NCBI GenBank assembly: GCA_014240005.1
Contig: JAAZXT010000033.1
Coordinates: 1 to 34,172, forward strand
Direction: 5' to 3'
DNA length: 34,172 nucleotides
Origin: Fidelibacterota bacterium
GTDB lineage: Bacteria > Fidelibacterota > Marinisomatia > Marinisomatales > Marinisomataceae
In this document: positions 26,073 through 34,172 of the stretch, piece by piece
Numbering within the stretch: the first letter of the stretch is position 1
How the letters are laid out: every line of letters starts with the position of its first letter
The notes under the pieces: generated by a model
What the model saw: the letters and a program-made list of their open reading frames with translations, nothing else
What the model was told of the DNA's origin: nothing
Databases searched by the model: none
Translations under genes and position numbers: made by a program

Positions 26073-28148
26073 ATGATAAAAGTAGAAAAAAATATAGCCG
26101 GCCGACTATTAAAAATTGAATCAGGCCAAATAGCAAGACAAGCGGGTGGATCCGTATTTATTACGTATGGAGACACTGCAATGCTTGCAGCAGTATGTTG
26201 TTCATCTGAACCGAGAGAGGGTTTAAACTTTCTTCCGATGCAGGTTGAATATAGAGAAAAACATTATGCGGGTGGAAAAATACCCGGAGGTTTCTTTAAA
26301 AGAGAGGCGAAACCAACAGATGCTGAAGTTTTAACTTCACGTTTGACAGATCGTCCAATTAGACCTTTAATTCCTAAGAATTATAGAAATGATTTACAAA
26401 TTATGTTAACCACAATGTCTTATGATGGTGTGAATACACCGGATGTAGTAGCAGCAATTGGTGCTTCTGCGGCATTGTTATTGTCTCCAGTACCATTTGA
26501 TGGTCCAATAGCTTCTGTTAAAGTAGGCTTAGTTGACGGAGAATATGTTTTAAATCCTACATTGGAACAAATGGAATCATCTGATTTAGATTTGATGGTA
26601 ACCGGTAAAAAAGATAAAATTTGTATGATTGAGGGTGGTTCTAATTTTGTACCTGAAAAAACAATTTTAGAAGCATTAGACATTGCAATGGAAGGTATTA
26701 ATGACATTGTGGATCTTCAAATGGAATTTTCAGAACATTTTGATAATTCTTATGAGATTGTTGACAATACAGTAATAACTGACGAAGTAATCAAGTCTCT
26801 TGAAGATTCATTTTCAGATCAAATAGAAAAATTACTTGATATGGATTCTAAGCAAGCAATGGATGTTGCATATAACGAAATTGTAAAAGAAGCTTCGACT
26901 CCTCATGAAGAAGATGAAAAGATGTATTCTGAAGTAAAAGAATATGTTAAAAATATGTTTAAAAATGCAGTTAGAAAAACTGCATTAGAGAAAAAAGTGA
27001 GAGTTGATGGTAGAGGATTAGATGATATTAGACCAATTAGTATTGTTCCATCATTATTACCTCGTGTTCACGGATCTGCTTTATTTACTCGAGGTGAAAC
27101 GCAAGCAATTGCTGCGCTTACTTTAGGTAATGCTAGAGACGAACAAATTATCGATTCAATGGCAAGTGATTATAAAAAATCATTCATGCTACACTACAAT
27201 TTCCCTCCTTACTGTGTAGGGGAAACTGGAAGAATTGGTTTCACAAATAGAAGAGAGATTGGCCATGGTCATTTAGCGGAAAGATCGCTAAAACCTATAT
27301 TGCCTTCATCTGAAGAGTTTCCATATACAATTCGCGTTGTATCAGAAATTACAGAATCAAATGGATCTTCTTCTATGGCATCAGTGTGTGGTGGCTCATT
27401 AGCTATGATGAACGCTGGAGTGCCTATTAAAGAGCATGTTGCTGGTATTGCAATGGGATTAATCACTGATGGTGAAAATCATGCAGTATTAAGTGATATC
27501 TTGGGAACTGAAGATTTTTATGGAGACATGGACTTCAAAGTTGCTGGAACTAAAGATGGAATTAGTGCCATCCAATTAGATTTAAAAGTTCCTGGATTAC
27601 CAATGGAAATTCTATCTATGGCATTAGAGCAAGCAAATAAAGGTAGATTGCATATTCTTGATGAGATGAATAAAGCAATAAGTACTCCAAATGCATTGTC
27701 TCAATATGCACCACAGATCGAATCGTTTAAGATTGATAAAGAGAAAATTGGAGCCCTTATTGGTCCAGGTGGAAAAAACATTAAAGCAATTCAAGAAAGA
27801 GCTGAATGTGTTATCAATATTGAAGATGATGGAACTGTTAGTGTATCAGCAGCAGATAAAGCAGCACTTGATAATGCTATTGCTCAAGTTAAAGCGGTTA
27901 CTGAAGATCCAAAAGTTGGAACTGTTTTTGACGGTAAGGTTACAAAGATACTAGATTTTGGTGCTTTTGTAGAATTTGCTCCAGGACGTGAAGGTTTAGT
28001 GCATATTTCACAGTTAGCTTGGGAACGAGTTAATAAAGTAGATGATGTACTGTCAGTAGGGGATGCTGTAAAAATCAAATTGTTTGAAATTGATAAGCAA
28101 GGTCGTTTAAACTTTAGTATGAAATTGCTAATGGATAAACCTGAATAA
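26073..28148 (+). CDS. pnp: Polyribonucleotide nucleotidyltransferase
   Basis: Two RNase PH domains, KH (IGALIGPGGKNIKAIQE) and S1 (GTVFDGKVTKILDFGAFVEFAPGREGLVHISQL). Confidence 0.98.
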   Translation: MIKVEKNIAGRLLKIESGQIARQAGGSVFITYGDTAMLAAVCCSSEPREGLNFLPMQVEYREKHYAGGKIPGGFFKREAKPTDAEVLTSRLTDRPIRPLIPKNYRNDLQIMLTTMSYDGVNTPDVVAAIGASAALLLSPVPFDGPIASVKVGLVDGEYVLNPTLEQMESSDLDLMVTGKKDKICMIEGGSNFVPEKTILEALDIAMEGINDIVDLQMEFSEHFDNSYEIVDNTVITDEVIKSLEDSFSDQIEKLLDMDSKQAMDVAYNEIVKEASTPHEEDEKMYSEVKEYVKNMFKNAVRKTALEKKVRVDGRGLDDIRPISIVPSLLPRVHGSALFTRGETQAIAALTLGNARDEQIIDSMASDYKKSFMLHYNFPPYCVGETGRIGFTNRREIGHGHLAERSLKPILPSSEEFPYTIRVVSEITESNGSSSMASVCGGSLAMMNAGVPIKEHVAGIAMGLITDGENHAVLSDILGTEDFYGDMDFKVAGTKDGISAIQLDLKVPGLPMEILSMALEQANKGRLHILDEMNKAISTPNALSQYAPQIESFKIDKEKIGALIGPGGKNIKAIQERAECVINIEDDGTVSVSAADKAALDNAIAQVKAVTEDPKVGTVFDGKVTKILDFGAFVEFAPGREGLVHISQLAWERVNKVDDVLSVGDAVKIKLFEIDKQGRLNFSMKLLMDKPE

Positions 28149-28183
28149 TTAAAGATATTTAACTTTAAATAACAAAACTCATC

Positions 28184-29284
28184 ATGAAAATTGGCGTTCC
28201 TAAAGAGATTATTTCTCAGGAATATCGTGTATCGATTAATCCTGAGACTGCAAAACTTTTACTCGAAAGTTCTCATCAGTTATTCATTCAAAAAAATGCA
28301 GGCGTTGATAGCGGTTATAGCGACCAAGAATATGCTAATCTTGGTTGTACTATATTAGACAATGCTATAGATGTGTTCCATCAATCTGATTTAATTATAA
28401 AAGTTAAAGAACCTTCTTTAGATGAAGTAGAGCTAATGAAGAATAAGATGCTCTTCACATATCTTCATTTAAGTTCATCAAAAATTCTGACAGAAAAGCT
28501 CTTAGAATGTAATGTTATAGCACTTGCGTACGAAACTGTTGTAATCAATAATGAGACTCCTATGTTAAAACCTATGAGTGAGATTGCGGGCAGATTATCT
28601 CTTTTAGACTCTATTGAACTTTTAAAGAAAAGTAAAGGAGGTAAGGGGAAACTAATATCAGGAACTTCTCTTTCAGATCCAGCAAATGTATTGATTATTG
28701 GCGCTGGTATCGTCGGTATTAATGCAATGCAAATGAGTTTAGGTTTGGGTGCGAATACAACAATTTTAGATATTAATAACGAATTACTTTCAAAAATAAA
28801 AACTCAATATCCTGCAGTAAATATAGGAACATCTTCCAAAGAACTGATTGAAGGTTTATTACCAATAGCAGATGTTGTGATTGGCGCAGTATTAACTCCA
28901 GGGGCTAAGCCACCAACAGTAATTACTAAAGAAATGCTTAGCTTGATGCAGGATAAGAGCATTTTATCTGATGTTGCTATTGATCAAGGTGGTTGCTTTG
29001 AAACATCTAAACCAACTACCCATAGTGAACCTACCTATGAAATTGATGGTGTTATCCACTATTGTGTTAAGAATATCCCATCTGCGGTGCCATTTACTGC
29101 CACTAACGCTTTAAATGAGTCTACAAGGCCATTTATAGCCAGATTAGCTAATGAGGGGGTAGAAGGATTAAGATCAAACATTAATCTTCTTATGGCGCTA
29201 AATACATATGACGGCCATCTAGTTAATAAAGAAGTAGCCGACGCTCATGGCTTAGAATATTCTGATCCAAGTAATATTCTTTAA
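28184..29284 (+). CDS. ald: Alanine dehydrogenase
   Basis: MKIGVPKEIISQEYRVSINP, LLECNVIALAYETV, PMSEIAGRLS, VLIIGAGIVGINAMQMSLGLGA, DVAIDQGGCFETSKPTTHSEP. Confidence 0.97.
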   Translation: MKIGVPKEIISQEYRVSINPETAKLLLESSHQLFIQKNAGVDSGYSDQEYANLGCTILDNAIDVFHQSDLIIKVKEPSLDEVELMKNKMLFTYLHLSSSKILTEKLLECNVIALAYETVVINNETPMLKPMSEIAGRLSLLDSIELLKKSKGGKGKLISGTSLSDPANVLIIGAGIVGINAMQMSLGLGANTTILDINNELLSKIKTQYPAVNIGTSSKELIEGLLPIADVVIGAVLTPGAKPPTVITKEMLSLMQDKSILSDVAIDQGGCFETSKPTTHSEPTYEIDGVIHYCVKNIPSAVPFTATNALNESTRPFIARLANEGVEGLRSNINLLMALNTYDGHLVNKEVADAHGLEYSDPSNIL

Positions 29285-29292
29285 ATATTAGC

Positions 29293-29311
29293 ATTAAAGA
29301 ATAACTTTAAT
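29293..29311 (+). terminator. Weak A/T hairpin after ald (ATTAAAG-aataa-CTTTAAT), followed by a T-rich tract
   Basis: Perfect 7-bp arms; T tract starts only a few bases downstream, so terminator function is uncertain. Confidence 0.35.
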
Positions 29312-29349
29312 CACTTGTTTTTTTCTTAAAAAAATAATAACCTAAAGTA

Positions 29350-29697
29350 ATGCTTGAATCAAAAACAAAGCTATATTATAGCATTAAAGAAGTAAGTGAA
29401 ATCACCAACCTTAAACCTTATGTTTTAAGATACTGGGAGTCAGAGTTTCCATCACTAAAACCTGTAAAAAATAAAGCAGGTAATAGAACCTATAAACAAA
29501 ATGACATTAATGTAGTACTTGAGATTAAGGAATTACTTTATGGTAAGAAATTTACGATTAAAGGTGCAATAGAAGAAATGAAGGGTGGTTCTAAGATTGG
29601 ATCCGCTTCAACTAAGATTAGCAATAGCGATGTGTCAGTTCTTATGGAAATCCGCAATGAATTGAAAAGTATCTTAAATGAACTAAATAGACATTAG
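29350..29697 (+). CDS. MerR-family-like transcriptional regulator
   Basis: YYSIKEVSEITNLKPYVLRYWESEFPSLKPVKNKAGNRTYKQNDINVVLEIKELLYGKKFTIKGA. Confidence 0.92.
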   Translation: MLESKTKLYYSIKEVSEITNLKPYVLRYWESEFPSLKPVKNKAGNRTYKQNDINVVLEIKELLYGKKFTIKGAIEEMKGGSKIGSASTKISNSDVSVLMEIRNELKSILNELNRH

Positions 29698-29701
29698 AGC
29701 T

Positions 29702-30925
29702 ATGGACGTTTCATCGTTAATTACATATTCAATTCCAGTTTTTCTTCTACTAATTATTATTGAGTTTTTTTATGGTATTATAAAAAAAGACAATAATTAT
29801 AGAGTGAATGATGCTTTAACAAGTATGTCTTTAGGTTTGATCAGTCGATTTGTTCCATTATTAGGGTTAGGTTTTCAATACGTTGTTTACAAGTATGTTG
29901 CTCAATATTATAATTTAAAATTACTAAACTTAGAGGAGACTTGGGTTTGGGTAGTATCTTTCATTCTTTATGATATCTGTTATTATTGGATGCATCGCAT
30001 GCATCATGAGATAAAAATTTTCTGGGCAACTCACGTTGTACATCACCATGGAGAAGAGTTTAATTTAGCAACTGCTTTAAGACAGACTAGCAGTGGCTTT
30101 TTATGGAAGTGGGTATTCTTTTTACCAGTGTTTATAATTGGTGTTCCTCCAGAAGTCTATGTTAGTGTTGCAGGGGTTAATTTAATCTATCAATTTTGGG
30201 TGCACACGGAACATGTTGGAAGGTTAGGGTTTCTTGAATATATATTCATAACTCCATCTAATCATAGAATTCATCACGCTCAGAACGATGATTATTTAGA
30301 CGCAAATTATGGAGGTGTTTTTATTTTATGGGATCGTATTTTTGGAACATTTATTGATGAAAGAAAAGATTTAAAACCAATATATGGTACTGTTAAACCA
30401 TTAAAATCATTTAATCCTTTCTGGGCAAACATTGAAGTGTTCTATCAAATGATTTTAGATTCTTATAGGACGAAAAAACTTAAGGATAAAGTATATGTTT
30501 GGTTTTCGCCGCCAGCTTGGAGACCAGATGATGTTACAGAGAAATATCCTCTAAAAAAGAACGACTTGGATAGCTTCAAAAAATATGATCCTCAAATAGG
30601 AATTAGACAAAAAATATTTGGATTCTTTCAATTTATAATGATAAATGCTTTGACGGTTTTAATGTTGTTTAATATAGATAAATTCTCTTATTCTGAAATG
30701 TTATCTGTTGCAGTTTTGGTTGTAACTCTAGCAATTTCAAATTCTTTCATACTGGACGGAAAAACATATGCAAATAAAGTTGAGATAGCCCGATTATGTG
30801 GTGTCTTTATATTCTTATATCTTGGATTTTTTACTAATTTTGTATATTTGATTTTAGTTCATACTATTGTTGCTTTAACAATAACTTTACTCTTGTTAAA
30901 AAATGATAGATATAGTTTTGGTTAA
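29702..30925 (+). CDS. Sterol desaturase / fatty acid hydroxylase superfamily membrane protein
   Basis: His clusters HRMHH, HVVHHHGE, HRIHHAQ; multiple TM segments. Confidence 0.92.
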   Translation: MDVSSLITYSIPVFLLLIIIEFFYGIIKKDNNYRVNDALTSMSLGLISRFVPLLGLGFQYVVYKYVAQYYNLKLLNLEETWVWVVSFILYDICYYWMHRMHHEIKIFWATHVVHHHGEEFNLATALRQTSSGFLWKWVFFLPVFIIGVPPEVYVSVAGVNLIYQFWVHTEHVGRLGFLEYIFITPSNHRIHHAQNDDYLDANYGGVFILWDRIFGTFIDERKDLKPIYGTVKPLKSFNPFWANIEVFYQMILDSYRTKKLKDKVYVWFSPPAWRPDDVTEKYPLKKNDLDSFKKYDPQIGIRQKIFGFFQFIMINALTVLMLFNIDKFSYSEMLSVAVLVVTLAISNSFILDGKTYANKVEIARLCGVFIFLYLGFFTNFVYLILVHTIVALTITLLLLKNDRYSFG

Positions 30926-30959
30926 TAGAATAATTCATACCTTAATTTGGTAGCCAACT

Positions 30960-30997
30960 AAAAGCCTCTCGGTATATGATTACTAAGAGGCTTTTTC
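30960..30997 (+). terminator. Rho-independent terminator
   Basis: AAAGCCTCT...AGAGGCTTTTT with inner GGTA/TACT pairing and a U tract. Confidence 0.85.
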
Positions 30998-31034
30998 TTT
31001 ATTAACATGATAAAAATAGTATTAACTTAATTGT

Positions 31035-31178
31035 ATGAAAATGAAAAGACTTTTTAACTCAATTATAGTAGGGATTGGAATATTTTCTGCTTCTTTTCTA
31101 GTGCCTGTTATTGGTGGAATTATATCTATTCCTATGAGTTTAATCGGAGCATGGATGTATTATGGTCACAGTAAATAG
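31035..31178 (+). CDS. 47-aa hydrophobic small membrane protein (absent from the ORF track)
   Basis: MKMKRLFNSIIVGIGIFSASFLVPVIGGIISIPMSLIGAWMYYGHSK*; basic N-terminus and one or two TM segments; overlaps the msrA start by 17 nt. Confidence 0.55.
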   Translation: MKMKRLFNSIIVGIGIFSASFLVPVIGGIISIPMSLIGAWMYYGHSK

Positions 31179-31719
31179 AAGTTTGTATAAACTTTGCTTA
31201 TTTTTGCTTAGTTTTTTTAACATCATTATGGCAGAAGAAAATACAAATCAGAAGGAAGCTTTCTTTGCAGCTGGATGTTTTTGGGGTGTAGAATCTACAT
31301 TTCAGCAATTAGAAGGCGTAAAATCAGCTAGTGTGGGTTATACAGGGGGAAAGGTAAAAAATCCCTCTTATGAGCTAGTATGTACTGGAATAACAGATCA
31401 CGCTGAAGCAGTTCAAGTAGTATATGATGCAAGCGTAATCTCTTATGAACAGCTTTTAGATATTTTCTTTGACTTACATGACCCAACAACAATTGACAGG
31501 CAGGGCCCTGATGTAGGTTCTCAATATCGTTCAGCAATATTTTATAAGAATGAAGAGGAAAAAACATTAGTTGAAATTAAAATTAACCAGGTTAATGAAT
31601 CTGGAAAATTTCGATCAAGAGTTGTGACTGAGGTAGCACCTTTAAGCGACTTCTACGATGCGGAAGATTATCATCAGGATTATTACAAAAAAAGAGGAAT
31701 AGTTGGTTGCGCAATATAA
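31162..31719 (+). CDS. msrA: Peptide-methionine (S)-S-oxide reductase with N-terminal export-like segment
   Basis: AAGCFWGVESTFQQLEGV, VGYTGG, HAEAVQVVYD, DRQGPDVGSQYRSAIFY; signal-like SLYKLCLFLLSFFNIIMAEE. Confidence 0.95.
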   Translation: MVTVNRSLYKLCLFLLSFFNIIMAEENTNQKEAFFAAGCFWGVESTFQQLEGVKSASVGYTGGKVKNPSYELVCTGITDHAEAVQVVYDASVISYEQLLDIFFDLHDPTTIDRQGPDVGSQYRSAIFYKNEEEKTLVEIKINQVNESGKFRSRVVTEVAPLSDFYDAEDYHQDYYKKRGIVGCAI

Positions 31720-31734
31720 AACCGGGAGAGTAAA

Positions 31735-32262
31735 ATGAGATTGCAAAAGAGTGTTTATTTATTATCGTTTTTACTATTAGTTGTTTTTACTTCTGACTTA
31801 AACGGTCAGTTTAGAAGAAAGAAAGTTAAACTTAGTGAAACCAATAAGATTGAAGAGTTTATAAATGATCATATTCAAGATCCGTTTATGATAGAGCATA
31901 TTCAGGCTATCCAGTCAGAGTTGGTAAAAATGGGATTTGAGATTCTTCCACCTGATACAGATGGAGATCTAGCAGTAGAGGTTGTATTTGAAGATTTCAG
32001 TTTTGATCCAATTTATGGTTCTACAGCAGATCCAAGAACATCACACATTATTTTCAGAAATCCACAAACTACAAAGGTTGTTGCTAAATTTATGACTAAT
32101 TCAATACTACAGGACGATGACTTTGATGGACCAATGACAAATGCATTTGGAAATACAACAAACTCTTCTATGAGTGGTGGTTATGGAGGAAGTTCGAGTC
32201 AACCAATCGACGTAAACGCAATTATCTTAGATTGGATGAAACAAATTAAGAACTTCTATTAA
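31735..32262 (+). CDS. Secreted hypothetical protein
   Basis: Signal peptide MRLQKSVYLLSFLLLVVFTSDLNGQ; conserved-looking ORF with an RBS-like GGGAG upstream; no family recognised. Confidence 0.55.
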   Translation: MRLQKSVYLLSFLLLVVFTSDLNGQFRRKKVKLSETNKIEEFINDHIQDPFMIEHIQAIQSELVKMGFEILPPDTDGDLAVEVVFEDFSFDPIYGSTADPRTSHIIFRNPQTTKVVAKFMTNSILQDDDFDGPMTNAFGNTTNSSMSGGYGGSSSQPIDVNAIILDWMKQIKNFY

Positions 32263-32265
32263 GCT

Positions 32266-34172
32266 TTGGCCTATAATCACAAAGTTATCGAACCTAAGTG
32301 GCAGAAATATTGGTCTAAAAATGAAACATTTAAGACTAGTTCCGACAGTAAAAAGCCAAAATATTATGTCCTTGATATGTTTCCTTATCCTTCTGGATCA
32401 GGTCTTCATGTAGGACATGCTCTTGGATATGTAGCAACAGATATTGTTGCCCGATTTAAGAGAATGAAAGGATTTAATGTTCTTCATCCTATGGGTTGGG
32501 ATGCTTTTGGGTTGCCAGCAGAGCAGTATGCGATTAAAACAGGTACTCATCCTAAAATTACTACAGCTGAGAATATCAGTAATTTTAAACGTCAAATTAA
32601 TCAATTAGGTTTTTCTTATGACTGGTCTAAAGAGATAAATACAACAGATCCTAACTATTATAAGTGGACACAATGGATTTTTCTACAATTATACAACAAA
32701 GGTTTGGCTTATGAAGAAGAAGTGGCTGTCAATTGGTGTCCAGAATTACGTACAGTGCTTGCGAATGAAGAGGTTGTAGATGGTAAATCTGACATAGGAG
32801 GCCATCCTGTTTATCGAACACCAATGAAGCAATGGATCTTAAAGATAACAAAATATGCAGAATCTTTATTAGATGGTCTAGACGATTTAGATTGGCCTGA
32901 GAATATTAAAGAGCTTCAAAAGAATTGGATTGGCAAATCTGAAGGGGTAGAAGTAGGCTTTTCCGTTGATGGATATCCTAATGAAAAAATTGAGGTATAT
33001 ACCACAAGACCTGACACTCTCTTTGGTGCTACTTATATGGTTCTTGCTCCAGAGCATCCACTAGCTAAGAAGGTAGTCACAAAAGATAAATCTCTATCAC
33101 TGGACAAGTATATTGAAGAAACTCAGAAAAAATCAGATTTTGATAGAACGGAAGTAAATAAAGATAAGACAGGTATTTTTACCGGATCTTATGCTATCAA
33201 TCCTTTTAGTGGTGAAAAAATGGAAATATGGGTAGCGGATTATGTGTTGATAAGTTATGGTACTGGTGCAATTATGGCTGTTCCTGGACACGATGATAGA
33301 GATTGGGAATTTGCAACTAAATACACGTTACCTATAAAAGAGGTTGTAGAAGGTGGAGATATAACAAAATCAGCTTTTACTGCTAAGGAAAATGCTATTT
33401 TAGTGAACTCAGAGCATGAAGATACATTATCTCTTAATGGTCTTAATGTGGAAGCAGCAATTGAAAAAGCAATAGACTTTATAGAAAAAAATGGATTAGG
33501 CTCTGGAACAGTGAATTATAAGCTTAGGGATTGGTTGTTTTCTAGGCAACGTTATTGGGGTGAACCATTTCCTATTATTCATACAGAAGATGGAATCACA
33601 ACAATCGATGAATCAGATCTACCTGTGCGATTACCAGAAGTAGAAAATTATAAGCCATCAGATGACGGAAAATCTCCACTTTCAGCTATTAATAATTGGG
33701 TTGAAGTAAAAGATACATCTGATAATATTATTGGACTTAGAGAAACAAATACTATGCCACAATGGGCTGGTTCTTGTTGGTATTATCTAAGATTTACAGA
33801 TCCTTCTAATCATACTGAAGCTTGGTCAAAAGAAAATGAAAATTATTGGATGCCTGTTGATTTATATATAGGAGGGCAAGAGCATGCAGTTCTACATTTA
33901 TTATATGCCCGATTCTGGCATCACGTTTTATATGATTTAGGTTTATTATCGACGAAAGAACCATTTCAAAAGCTGTATAATCAAGGAATGATTCTTGGGG
34001 ACGATGGGTCTAAAATGAGTAAATCAAGAGGAAATGTTATCAATCCTGAAGATATTATTGAACAATATGGCGCTGACGCCATGAGACTCTATGAAATGTT
34101 TATGGGGCCACTAAATAAATCAAAACCATGGAATACAAAAGGCTTACAAGGATGTTATAGATTTATCAATAA
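32266..34172 (+). CDS. leuS: Leucyl-tRNA synthetase, 3'-truncated by the window end (TTG start)
   Basis: Not in the ORF track. [20 protein letters not shown]-type [49 protein letters not shown]; open to window end. Confidence 0.96.
   Translation, partial: MAYNHKVIEPKWQKYWSKNETFKTSSDSKKPKYYVLDMFPYPSGSGLHVGHALGYVATDIVARFKRMKGFNVLHPMGWDAFGLPAEQYAIKTGTHPKITTAENISNFKRQINQLGFSYDWSKEINTTDPNYYKWTQWIFLQLYNKGLAYEEEVAVNWCPELRTVLANEEVVDGKSDIGGHPVYRTPMKQWILKITKYAESLLDGLDDLDWPENIKELQKNWIGKSEGVEVGFSVDGYPNEKIEVYTTRPDTLFGATYMVLAPEHPLAKKVVTKDKSLSLDKYIEETQKKSDFDRTEVNKDKTGIFTGSYAINPFSGEKMEIWVADYVLISYGTGAIMAVPGHDDRDWEFATKYTLPIKEVVEGGDITKSAFTAKENAILVNSEHEDTLSLNGLNVEAAIEKAIDFIEKNGLGSGTVNYKLRDWLFSRQRYWGEPFPIIHTEDGITTIDESDLPVRLPEVENYKPSDDGKSPLSAINNWVEVKDTSDNIIGLRETNTMPQWAGSCWYYLRFTDPSNHTEAWSKENENYWMPVDLYIGGQEHAVLHLLYARFWHHVLYDLGLLSTKEPFQKLYNQGMILGDDGSKMSKSRGNVINPEDIIEQYGADAMRLYEMFMGPLNKSKPWNTKGLQGCYRFIN

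Noticed and set aside
32398-32604. 68-aa minus-strand ORF
   Set aside because: Antisense to leuS, which is unmistakable on the + strand.
1-34172. tRNA/rRNA genes, IS elements, toxin-antitoxin or phage-defence genes
   Set aside because: No tRNA T-arm or cloverleaf, transposase or defence-family motif was noticed on either strand; this was a visual scan, so tRNAscan-SE and DefenseFinder would be decisive.

Overview
AT-rich, gene-dense bacterial chromosome segment, almost all on the + strand. No mobile elements, CRISPR arrays, rRNA or tRNA were recognised. The gene content suggests an FCB-type marine bacterium, possibly Marinimicrobia/SAR406-like; this is inference from T9SS-type C-terminal domain usage and gene style. 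Core blocks: nusA-infB-rbfA-truB-ribF-rpsO-pnp (20.1-28.1 kb), ald, merR-like, sterol desaturase-like, msrA, and a 3'-truncated leuS that is missing from the ORF track because it has no stop in the window. Accessory content: a CADD/PqqC-like protein, a beta-barrel protein, apt, an alkylsulfatase-like MBL lipoprotein, a class IV aminotransferase, a three-gene lipoprotein cluster with a tandem duplication, a 1244-aa choice-of-anchor-B/T9SS protein, YqaA/VTT, an M28-PDZ peptidase, a PD40 propeller, a FecA-like TonB receptor plus a duplicated-domain secreted protein, glycosylasparaginase, and trhO. Main leads: (1) the CADD-like protein keeps, by motif and spacing, the metal ligands and the Tyr/Lys residues I associate with self-sacrificing pABA synthesis; (2) twin 19-bp Fur-format palindromes, centred 51 bp apart and flanking a promoter, precede a FecA-like receptor and an uncharacterised secreted protein, and the unit ends at a clear terminator; (3) an unannotated 47-aa membrane sORF overlaps msrA; (4) three identical 51-bp repeats encode an acidic NusA tail.
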